From CAYTXJ01 sp965613025 (lineage in GTDB: Bacteria; Desulfobacterota; DSM-4660; Desulfatiglandales; JALVMZ01), in assembly GCA_965613025.1 (NCBI GenBank), contig CBFDUE010000016.1, positions 1 to 34,286 on the forward strand: a DNA stretch of 34,286 bases. The letters run 5' to 3'. Under the pieces are notes generated by a model, which was not told the origin of the DNA, did not search any database, and saw only the letters and a list, made by a program, of their open reading frames with translations. A program made the translations under genes and the position numbers. This document shows, piece after piece, positions 1 through 6,836 of the stretch (positions are counted from its first letter, which is position 1; every line of letters begins with the position of its first letter).

Positions 1-92
1 GGTTTCCATGATCTTGAATATTTCTCTCTTATCATTAAAGATGCTTTCTCAAACACCAACTAATTTGGAGATGAACCAAAAATTTAAAGCTC

Positions 93-1334
93 TCAGTCCA
101 GCATCTCTAAGAATGCCTCCAGTCGGGTGCGGGTCTGACCCATAGAGTAGTTATCCGGATCTGCCCCATCTCCTGGAATTATTACAAATGGAATCCCTCT
201 ATTCCTTAGAAATTCCCCTATCATGTGTGCTCCAGCACTGCTTTGTCTGCATCCCCAATTTGAAAAGTGAATCACCCCCTGGACCTTATAATCGGCAATC
301 ATCTCTTCTATTGCACTGATTCTCCTATCAATAGGGCCAATCCAGACATTGGAAATTATCTTATCTGTTATTACATCAATAAGATCTTCGGATTTAAAGG
401 GATTCCAATGTATATAATTTGCTTCTTCAAAACACACAGAGGCTCCCCATCTATTTAATATATCAAATATCTCATTTTTATAATATGGTCTTATATGGTG
501 TAGCCAGAGTAATCTATAGCGTTCCTTACTAAGATAACCCCTCTTTTTAAGGACATCTTTCTGGATATCACTTAAAAGATAATAAAAAAATAGCAGAGCC
601 CATCTTGATCCCATACTATAAAATCTCATACCTAAGAGATAACTGAGGGCATCACTACCTGGAAACGGAGCCGGTTTAGATCTTCTAAGATAATTGATCT
701 TTTTCATCATAAACCATGAATTGCGAAGATATTTAAGATAGCGGCTACTATCAATCTTTAAAAAAGGGCCTATAATACCATTAATGCCTTCAATCGCCTC
801 CTTGAGTTGTTCTCTTACATATCTTTGAGAATGGATGTCCTTTTTAAATGGTGCATCTATTATTATATGAGGAACTCCATAGAATCGGGAGGCAATGTTA
901 AAAAATTTTGTAGCCCCATCACAGATCTGTGCACAGGTAAATATTAGCTCAGGCTTAGGAAGCAGATCTTCCAACATAAGTCCATAAGCACAGCGTAAAA
1001 ATGAACATAGATCAGTTGAGATATGGCCCTGGCTTTGGTCTAAAAACTGCCTGCTTCTTCCAAGATATGCAACTACTGATGCAATAATTTCAGGAATAAA
1101 TGGCACAGCTCCCATTGCATATATTATCTCCACAGGGCCAAAGGCATTAGTCCAGATGGTGGGCCTTCCCTTTTTGTGAGCCTCTCTGAGATTGTAAAGC
1201 AAAAAATATACCCAGATCTTAAAAGGAATATTTTTATTCTTAAAGAGAGAGATCCTAAGAATATAGTTTAAGAAAAGATAGGTATATGAATTTCTGATTA
1301 TAATCTTTTTATAACTCATGACCCAACATTTCAA
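93..1334 (-). CDS. 2-hydroxyacyl-CoA dehydratase / benzoyl-CoA reductase-like subunit
   Basis: Subunit of the HgdB/BcrC/HadB-type family (2-hydroxyacyl-CoA dehydratase D-component), whose members carry an iron-sulfur cluster and perform radical dehydration or ring reduction of acyl-CoA thioesters after ATP-driven electron transfer from an activator. Seen: family blocks FGPVEIIYAMGAVPF (65-79), DLCSFLRCAYGLM (108-120), CAQICDG (134-140), the NWGCRQ block (359-364) and a C-terminal TRTRLEAFLEML. Likely cluster cysteines are C110, C134 or C138, and C362. The cysteine usually found in the first block is absent (WTNAFGP). Met6 (1319) is an equally good start and shortens the overlap with the upstream gene from 26 to 11 bases. 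It follows that gene in the same transcript. No activator ATPase is in the window, so the substrate is unknown. Confidence 0.8.
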   Translation of the reverse strand: MKCWVMSYKKIIIRNSYTYLFLNYILRISLFKNKNIPFKIWVYFLLYNLREAHKKGRPTIWTNAFGPVEIIYAMGAVPFIPEIIASVVAYLGRSRQFLDQSQGHISTDLCSFLRCAYGLMLEDLLPKPELIFTCAQICDGATKFFNIASRFYGVPHIIIDAPFKKDIHSQRYVREQLKEAIEGINGIIGPFLKIDSSRYLKYLRNSWFMMKKINYLRRSKPAPFPGSDALSYLLGMRFYSMGSRWALLFFYYLLSDIQKDVLKKRGYLSKERYRLLWLHHIRPYYKNEIFDILNRWGASVCFEEANYIHWNPFKSEDLIDVITDKIISNVWIGPIDRRISAIEEMIADYKVQGVIHFSNWGCRQSSAGAHMIGEFLRNRGIPFVIIPGDGADPDNYSMGQTRTRLEAFLEMLD

Positions 1335-2367
1335 GAAATGCCTGAATTCTGGTCTTCATTGAACCAGATATCTTCCTGCTAAATGTGCCTTCAAGGCAGA
1401 GCATGGGAATATTAATCTCTTTTAAGCTAATCTTTAATACAGGAAGTTCAAATAGATATGTATCGCAAAATTTTTGTGTAAAATATATGACTCCATCTAT
1501 CCTGTATCTGATTACATTGGCAATCAGTTCCCTTATTCTCCTCTCTATATCTCCCATCCTGGCACAAGGAATCCTTTTAAGATAATCCTCTGCAAGTGCC
1601 TTAGTGGGATCCTGGCCCAATCTAATGGGACTAAATGTCTTTCCAATGATACAGGAGTCCAACATCACCACCTTTACATTCATCATTTCAAGATATTCCA
1701 CTATATGCTCCCCATCCAGTATAGAACCTGTAATCCCAATTAAAATCCTATCTTGAGATGGCTCATCGCATTTTTTCTCCTCCTTTAAAAGCCTTTCTAA
1801 ATATCTGATCTTATCCTCGATCCCTTTATTATCTGTAACTATCTTAATTATTCTGGATAATTTAATATCTGAACCTCTTATATATCTATTAATGGATCTA
1901 TTTAAAAGCTCTCTATATCTATTAGTTGCAATTATTGAATCTAAAAGCTCATTTGATTCAATCTTAAGCCCAAAATGCTCATTTAAAGACTGTATAAGAG
2001 AATTTAAGATGTTTCTAAAATATTCTATAGATAGAGCATCTGATCTTCTCGGAAGATCCAGAAGATAACAATAAGATGTACTTATATACCTTTTCCATGA
2101 ATCATAGAGCCTTCTCATGCCATCACAGGTATTTACAATTATTACACCTGTTATGTCTCCATATCTACCATCCATACCGCACCCAAGTATCTTCTTTATA
2201 TATGGACATAGATTGGGATCCAGTTGATAGTCTGCCTCTTCAGAGTCATGCTCTGGGATTAATCTTACACCTTTAATACCTGCTGCATTAAGTATCTCTA
2301 TAGGAAGATAGGTGCATGTCCATCCAATGGATATGGAATCATATGCCTTTTTTGAGGTATTTTCCAT
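1309..2367 (-). CDS. 2-hydroxyacyl-CoA dehydratase / benzoyl-CoA reductase-like subunit
   Basis: Second, shorter member of the 2-hydroxyacyl-CoA dehydratase D-component family (352 aa, near the family norm of 350-430). Seen: GWTCTYLPIEILNAAG near the N terminus, DPNLCPYI (50-57), IVNTCDGMRRLYDSW (77-91), FTQKFCDTYLFELP (296-309) and IPMLCLEG; C54, C81 and C301 match the three cluster cysteines seen in HadB/HadC-type subunits. First gene of the transcript; its 3' end overlaps the start of the partner gene, as expected for a translationally coupled heterodimer. A sigma-70-like promoter lies about 40 bases upstream, but no clear Shine-Dalgarno precedes this ATG. Hydroxyacyl-CoA dehydration, aryl-CoA reduction and a repair or activase-linked role cannot be separated from sequence alone. 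Confidence 0.82.
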   Translation of the reverse strand: MENTSKKAYDSISIGWTCTYLPIEILNAAGIKGVRLIPEHDSEEADYQLDPNLCPYIKKILGCGMDGRYGDITGVIIVNTCDGMRRLYDSWKRYISTSYCYLLDLPRRSDALSIEYFRNILNSLIQSLNEHFGLKIESNELLDSIIATNRYRELLNRSINRYIRGSDIKLSRIIKIVTDNKGIEDKIRYLERLLKEEKKCDEPSQDRILIGITGSILDGEHIVEYLEMMNVKVVMLDSCIIGKTFSPIRLGQDPTKALAEDYLKRIPCARMGDIERRIRELIANVIRYRIDGVIYFTQKFCDTYLFELPVLKISLKEINIPMLCLEGTFSRKISGSMKTRIQAFLEMLGHEL

Positions 2368-2406
2368 AATATGAAATCTTTTAAAAAAAGAATTTTATAG
2401 TTGAAT

Positions 2407-2435
2407 AGTATAATTTTTTCCCGTAATATTGACAA
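2407..2435 (-). promoter_or_regulatory. sigma-70-like promoter of the dehydratase gene pair
   Basis: On the minus strand TTGTCA (2435-2430), a 17-base spacer and TATACT (2412-2407), about 40 bases before the ATG at 2367. It matches the -35/-10 consensus in sequence and spacing. The -35 overlaps a plus-strand TTGACA (2429-2434) facing the radical SAM gene, for which no convincing -10 was found. Confidence 0.5.
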
Positions 2436-2515
2436 TAGCTTATTTGATCCTTATCTCTGTCTTATGGGCTCTTTTATTATCAACCCTTTTTCCTCAGCAC
2501 GGGAGGAGGTGAGCC

Positions 2516-3955
2516 ATGGTATTAAGTCAACAATTCAGTGAAGGTTCAGCAAAGAGGGCCACCAAGATGATCCTCCAGATGCTGGATTATATCTCTGAGG
2601 AGAGATTGATACAGATGTTTCAGCTTGTAAAGAAGATTAGCAATAACCCTGATGTGCATGATGTAATGGATGCGTTGGTTAGGTTTTTTAGATCGGACCA
2701 TCCATCAAAAGAGATATTTTATAGGGTATTAGAAAGGATTCCCAAAAAGAACCGCTTTAAGATCTACAATACCCTCTTTAATAATGCCTGGTTTTTAGGA
2801 GGAACAAAGAGAGATCAGTTTGAAATGTTGCATGGTGTCAGACCACCTTTTATGATTATCTTATCCCCTACCTTTAGATGCAATCTGAGATGCAAAGGCT
2901 GTTATACCATTGGATATGGATATACACCTGAGCTGGAATATGAAGTAATTAAGAGATTGCTTAAGGAATGTATGGAAATGGGAATATATTTTGTAACCGT
3001 GCTCGGTGGAGAACCTCTGATTTATCCCCATCTCTTTCAGATGATTGAAGAGCACCCAGAGATATTTTTCCAGGTCTATACCAATGGGACATTACTTAGC
3101 CAAGAGGTGGCAGAGCGATTTACTGAGCTTGGTAATGTGCTTGTGGTAATTAGTATTGAGGGTTATGAAGAGGAGACAGATAGGTGGCGAGGAAAGGGAG
3201 TATATCAAAAGATAATGCAGGCAATGGAAAATCTGAACAAGGCAGGCATGATATTTGGAACATCTGCAACTGTTACAAGGCAGAATATATATGAGGTCTC
3301 CTCATTTGAATTTGTTGACTTCTTAATTGAAAAGGGAAGTATCTTGCAGAACTATTTTCTATATGTGCCTGTAAATGGAAAGGCAGACTTTACACTTATG
3401 GTTACTCCTGAGCAGAGGAATCATCTAAGGAGGCAGGTAATAGAGATAAGAAATACAAGGCCCATATTTGTGATGGACTTTTGGAATGATGGGCCATATG
3501 TATGTGGTTGTATTGCAGGGGGGAGAAGGTATCTTCATATAAATGCAAATGGAGACATCGAGCCCTGTGTCTATACCCATGTGGCATCTCACAATATCAA
3601 GACCCATACCTTAACAGAGGCCTTAAAGAGTCGTCTCTTTCAAAAGATAAGGGAGTGTCAACCACATAATCCCAACCATCTAAGGCCATGTATGATTATA
3701 GATAATCCTCATGTGCTCAGGAGAATTATTCATGAAACCAATCCCTATTTCACTCATCCTGGAGCCGAGGAAATATATACTAAAAAGGCAAAAGAGATGG
3801 ATGAATATGCGGCAAGATATGCCCCCATTGCAGATAAGGTATGGGCAGAAGAGTATCTGAGTGATAAAAAATGGTCTGAGAGGATCAGGACATCTGAGGA
3901 GAGATGCTTTAATAGGGTATTAAATGAGACAGGATGGAAATCTGCTGTACAATAA
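2516..3955 (+). CDS. radical SAM protein with SPASM-like C-terminal cysteines
   Basis: Radical SAM enzyme of 479 aa. The cluster motif CNLRCKGC (C122, C126, C129) is followed by a GGEP motif (LGGEPLIYP, 163-171), as in AdoMet-cleaving enzymes. An N-terminal domain of about 110 residues precedes it, and a C-terminal region holds C330, C332, C351, C381 and C392, which resembles a SPASM/twitch auxiliary-cluster domain, common in enzymes that modify peptides or lipids. The ATG is well fixed by GGAGGAGGTGAG just upstream. First gene of a six-gene run ending with LarE and YcaO; its 3' end overlaps the next gene by 32 bases. The substrate is not predictable; peptide modification is one option given the YcaO in the same run. 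Confidence 0.85.
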   Translation: MVLSQQFSEGSAKRATKMILQMLDYISEERLIQMFQLVKKISNNPDVHDVMDALVRFFRSDHPSKEIFYRVLERIPKKNRFKIYNTLFNNAWFLGGTKRDQFEMLHGVRPPFMIILSPTFRCNLRCKGCYTIGYGYTPELEYEVIKRLLKECMEMGIYFVTVLGGEPLIYPHLFQMIEEHPEIFFQVYTNGTLLSQEVAERFTELGNVLVVISIEGYEEETDRWRGKGVYQKIMQAMENLNKAGMIFGTSATVTRQNIYEVSSFEFVDFLIEKGSILQNYFLYVPVNGKADFTLMVTPEQRNHLRRQVIEIRNTRPIFVMDFWNDGPYVCGCIAGGRRYLHINANGDIEPCVYTHVASHNIKTHTLTEALKSRLFQKIRECQPHNPNHLRPCMIIDNPHVLRRIIHETNPYFTHPGAEEIYTKKAKEMDEYAARYAPIADKVWAEEYLSDKKWSERIRTSEERCFNRVLNETGWKSAVQ

Positions 3956-4730
3956 GAAAGTCACAGAGATACTCTTTCTGCTTTTATTATTCGTTTTATT
4001 TTCAGAAAAAGGTTGGGCTAAGGATCAGACCTTTCCAAGGCCAAAGGGGCTTGTAAATGACTTTGCTGGGATTATATCTGATCAATATGAAGTAAAGATA
4101 AACTCAATTTGTAAATTTCTACTCCAAAATACAGGTATTCCCATAGTGGTTGTTACTATGCCCCATATAAGGGGTTGGGATTATAATGAATATGCCAATC
4201 TGCTTTATGAAAAGTGGGGAATTGGAAAGAAGGGTGAAGACAGGGGTGTGCTTATCTTTATTACCCTTAAAGAGAGGAAGATGAGGATAGAGGTGGGATA
4301 TGGATTAGAAGGGATTATTACAGATGGAACTGCAGGTGAGATAAGAGACAGATATATGGTTCCCTATCTTAAAAAGGATCTCTTTGGAGAAGGTATCTTA
4401 AACGGGGTTATGGCAATCGCTTCAATTATAGCAAAAGAGTATGGCCTGGATCTATCTAAGATTCCCTCGGATATGGGCCTTAAAAAAGTAAGAAAGAAAA
4501 GGAATCCTATCTTTCCTTTCTTTTTTCCACTTATCTTTTTTATTTTGGTGCCAATCCTGCTATCCAGAAGGGGTGGAAGATCTTTCTTTTTCTTTCCGTT
4601 TTTCTTTGGGTTTCCAGGCCCTACCAGATATGGTGGAGGACTTGGAGGAGGCTTTGGGCCTTTTAGCGGAGGTTTCGGTGGTTTTGGAGGTGGAATGAGT
4701 GGTGGAGGTGGAGCAGGGGGGAGCTTCTAA
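3924..4730 (+). CDS. TPM-domain (YgcG/Psb32-type) membrane protein
   Basis: Exported protein with an N-terminal signal segment (hydrophobic 15-27, likely cleavage after GWA at 32), a TPM domain at about 38-170 (LVNDFAGIIS near its start; VGYGLEGIITDGTAGEI in the core), a transmembrane helix at about 196-214 and a glycine-rich tail (237-268) ending in SGGGGAGGSF. This is the usual architecture of the YgcG-like family, commonly encoded beside LemA, as here with one gene between. TPM domains have been linked to acid phosphatase activity and photosystem repair in plants; the bacterial role is poorly defined. The start lies inside the radical SAM gene, which suggests translational coupling. Confidence 0.85.
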   Translation: MRQDGNLLYNKKVTEILFLLLLFVLFSEKGWAKDQTFPRPKGLVNDFAGIISDQYEVKINSICKFLLQNTGIPIVVVTMPHIRGWDYNEYANLLYEKWGIGKKGEDRGVLIFITLKERKMRIEVGYGLEGIITDGTAGEIRDRYMVPYLKKDLFGEGILNGVMAIASIIAKEYGLDLSKIPSDMGLKKVRKKRNPIFPFFFPLIFFILVPILLSRRGGRSFFFFPFFFGFPGPTRYGGGLGGGFGPFSGGFGGFGGGMSGGGGAGGSF

Positions 4731-4743
4731 GGAGGGAAAGAAA

Positions 4744-5469
4744 ATGGACTCAAAACTACAAGCTATCCAGGATGCCATTGTAGAGGATTACAAAGAGGCC
4801 TTAAAAGACAGTTTGATCTCTATAATATTATATGGGAGTGCTGTATCAGGAGAGTATGTTTCCGGGATTTCAGATATAAATCTTATGATAGTCACTTCTG
4901 ATGACAGTCTGGAAATATTGGATAGGGTAATTCCTTTGGTAAAGAGATTTAGGAAAAAGGGGGTATCCACCCCTCTCTTTGTAACACCCACGTATATAGA
5001 GCAATCCTTAGATGTCTTTCCCTTAGAATATCTCAGTATCAGATCCAATTATAAGATACTTTATGGCAAGGATGTTTTAAAAGAGATTCATATTGAAAAG
5101 GAACATTTAAGATTGCAATGCGAAAGGGAGCTAAAGAGAAGGGTACTCCTTTTAAAAGAGGCATATCTTGAAGGAGAGAGAAAAAACAAATTCCTATCTG
5201 CAGTAATTAAGGCCTCTGTGGAAGGCCTTGTATCCATATTTAGGGCTATTATATTTTTATACGATCTGGATCAACCTAAGACAAAGAGGCAGACCGTGGA
5301 AAAGGCATGTTCTCTGTTAGAAATGGATCCAGCCTTATTTAGGCATCTTATAGAGATTAAAGGTTTAAAGAAGGATAAGATTAAAGATATAAAAGCTATT
5401 TACACGGACTATCTCAATGCTCTAAGATCCCTTTCCAAAAGGATAGATACGCTGGAGGTCGGAATATGA
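4744..5469 (+). CDS. nucleotidyltransferase-fold protein with altered metal motif
   Basis: A 241-residue protein with an N-terminal MNT-type nucleotidyltransferase motif: GS at 31-32 and SDIN at 43-46. The usual motif is GS followed by DxD; here the second carboxylate is Asn46, so catalysis may be lost or may depend on another acidic residue. The rest is helical and resembles the C-terminal extension of HEPN/kanamycin nucleotidyltransferase-like proteins. The start at 4744 is preferred because AAGGAGGGA stands 6-8 bases upstream; an ATG at 4699 in the same frame would overlap the TPM gene and lacks this site. It sits between the TPM protein and LemA and overlaps lemA by four bases. Function unknown. 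Confidence 0.7.
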   Translation: MDSKLQAIQDAIVEDYKEALKDSLISIILYGSAVSGEYVSGISDINLMIVTSDDSLEILDRVIPLVKRFRKKGVSTPLFVTPTYIEQSLDVFPLEYLSIRSNYKILYGKDVLKEIHIEKEHLRLQCERELKRRVLLLKEAYLEGERKNKFLSAVIKASVEGLVSIFRAIIFLYDLDQPKTKRQTVEKACSLLEMDPALFRHLIEIKGLKKDKIKDIKAIYTDYLNALRSLSKRIDTLEVGI

Positions 5470-6029
5470 AGGGCTATTGGAAACTTATTATAATATTAGC
5501 AGTCCTAATAGTTATTCCCTTTGCCTACATAAAATCCACCTATAATAGCCTTGTAAGGATGGATGAAGAGGTAAAGGCAGCATGGGCACAGGTGGAAAAT
5601 CAATTACAGAGACGCTATGATCTAATTCCTAACTTAGTTGAGACTGTAAAGGGCTATGCAAAACATGAAAGAGAACTATTTATTGAGGTAACTAAGGCAA
5701 GGTCTATGGTTGCAAAGGCACAGAGTGTTTCGGAAAAGATACAGGCAAATAATTATCTGAGCTCTGCTTTGAGCAGGCTCTTAGTTGTGGTAGAAAGGTA
5801 TCCTGAGCTTAAGGCAAATACCAATTTTATAAGGCTTCAGGATGAACTTGCAGGTACTGAAAACAGAATTGCTGTGGAAAGAAGAAGGTATAATGAGGCA
5901 GTAAAGAGATATAATACAAAATTGAGGAGCTTTCCCACCAATATTATAGCCTCATGGTTTGGCTTTAAAAAAGCCGCCTTTTTTCAAGTCCCCAAAGAGA
6001 GGCAGGAACTTCCTAAGGTAAAATTTTAA
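5466..6029 (+). CDS. lemA: LemA family protein
   Basis: LemA-family membrane protein of 187 aa, the usual length. An N-terminal transmembrane helix (about 5-23) is followed by the family signature MDEEVKAAWAQVENQLQRR and YDLIPNLVETVKGYAKHE, then a long helical domain ending near GFKKAAFFQVPKERQELPKV. The helical domain is expected outside the membrane. The start codon overlaps the previous stop (ATGA). LemA and TPM-domain proteins are a recurrent pair, supporting a shared envelope function of unknown nature. Confidence 0.93.
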   Translation: MKGYWKLIIILAVLIVIPFAYIKSTYNSLVRMDEEVKAAWAQVENQLQRRYDLIPNLVETVKGYAKHERELFIEVTKARSMVAKAQSVSEKIQANNYLSSALSRLLVVVERYPELKANTNFIRLQDELAGTENRIAVERRRYNEAVKRYNTKLRSFPTNIIASWFGFKKAAFFQVPKERQELPKVKF

Positions 6030-6032
6030 ATT

Positions 6033-6836
6033 GTGAAAAAAGATCAAAAAATGCAGAGACTTATATCCCTTCTAAAGGGATGGAAAAGGGTATTAATAGC
6101 CCTTTCAGGAGGAAAGGACAGTAGCTTTTTGCTCAAGACAGCCAAAGATGCCCTTGGTGAAGATAGGGTCTATGCAATAACCGCCATATCTCCCATCTTT
6201 ACAAGAGATGAGATTGAAAATGCAAAAACCATAGCAAGGGAATTAAATATCAGGCATATCTTAGTTGAAACCCATCAACTGGACAGTCCCCTCTTTATAT
6301 CAAATACTCCAAAGAGATGTTATTATTGTAAAAGACAGATCTTAGAGGAAATTAAAAGGATAGCTAATGATTTGGGGATCCCTAAGATATTGGATGGCAC
6401 CAATATGGATGATATGTCTGACTACAGACCCGGACTTAAGGCCTTAGAGGAATTTGATGTGTATTCACCCCTTAAAGATGTGGGGCTAACAGAAAAAGAG
6501 ATAAGGAGCCTTTCAAAAGAGATGGGGCTAAATACATGGAATAGGCCCTCTATGGCATGTCTTGCTACAAGAATATCCTATGGAGAGCCCATCACAGTGG
6601 ATAAGCTTAAGATGATAGCAGAGGCAGAGGAATATCTTATGGAAATGGGATTTAGACAGGTAAGGGTGAGGATGCACGGAAAGGTAGCAAGGATTGAACT
6701 TGAGATAGGAGATATAAAGAGATTTATTGATAACCATTATCATAATAGGACGGTTATGAAATTTAAAGAATTGGGATTTGATCACATCACTCTGGATCTT
6801 GAAGGTTATAGGAGGCCATATGAAAAGAAGAGGTAA
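6033..6836 (+). CDS. larE: ATP-dependent sulfur transferase LarE
   Basis: PP-loop ATP pyrophosphatase of the LarE family, which adenylates a substrate and donates sulfur; in characterised bacteria it makes the nickel-pincer cofactor of lactate racemase. Seen: PP-loop SGGKDSS (25-31), RCYYCKRQI (95-103), LDGTNMDD (120-127) and RPSMACLATRI (171-181). C96, C99 and C176 match the three-cysteine pattern of the [4Fe-4S] LarE type described in Thermotoga maritima, which recycles a cluster-bound sulfur, rather than the single sacrificial cysteine of Lactobacillus LarE. Start is GTG, three bases after lemA. No larA, larB or larC is nearby; instead the next gene, overlapping by 17 bases, encodes a YcaO protein, so the sulfur acceptor may differ. 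Confidence 0.92.
   Translation: MKKDQKMQRLISLLKGWKRVLIALSGGKDSSFLLKTAKDALGEDRVYAITAISPIFTRDEIENAKTIARELNIRHILVETHQLDSPLFISNTPKRCYYCKRQILEEIKRIANDLGIPKILDGTNMDDMSDYRPGLKALEEFDVYSPLKDVGLTEKEIRSLSKEMGLNTWNRPSMACLATRISYGEPITVDKLKMIAEAEEYLMEMGFRQVRVRMHGKVARIELEIGDIKRFIDNHYHNRTVMKFKELGFDHITLDLEGYRRPYEKKR

Noticed and set aside
1..92. Possible start of a further minus-strand gene at the left edge (ATG at 9-7) behind the dehydratase pair
   Set aside because: Only three codons are visible and no convincing Shine-Dalgarno precedes the ATG; cannot be supported.
86..95. AAAGCTCTCA also occurs here as well as at 12034 and 12128
   Set aside because: A 10-base match this far away is compatible with chance and it lies at a gene end with no hairpin; not called a dispersed repeat.
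2429..2480. Plus-strand promoter for the radical SAM operon using TTGACA at 2429
   Set aside because: No acceptable -10 at 16-18 bases (TATCTC at best); TATTAT at 2475 lacks a -35 partner. The promoter was left uncalled.
6778..6819. Earlier in-frame ATG for the YcaO gene, and likewise 4699 for the nucleotidyltransferase
   Set aside because: Both lie deep in the previous gene without a Shine-Dalgarno, while the downstream ATGs (6820, 4744) have strong AGGAGG-type sites.
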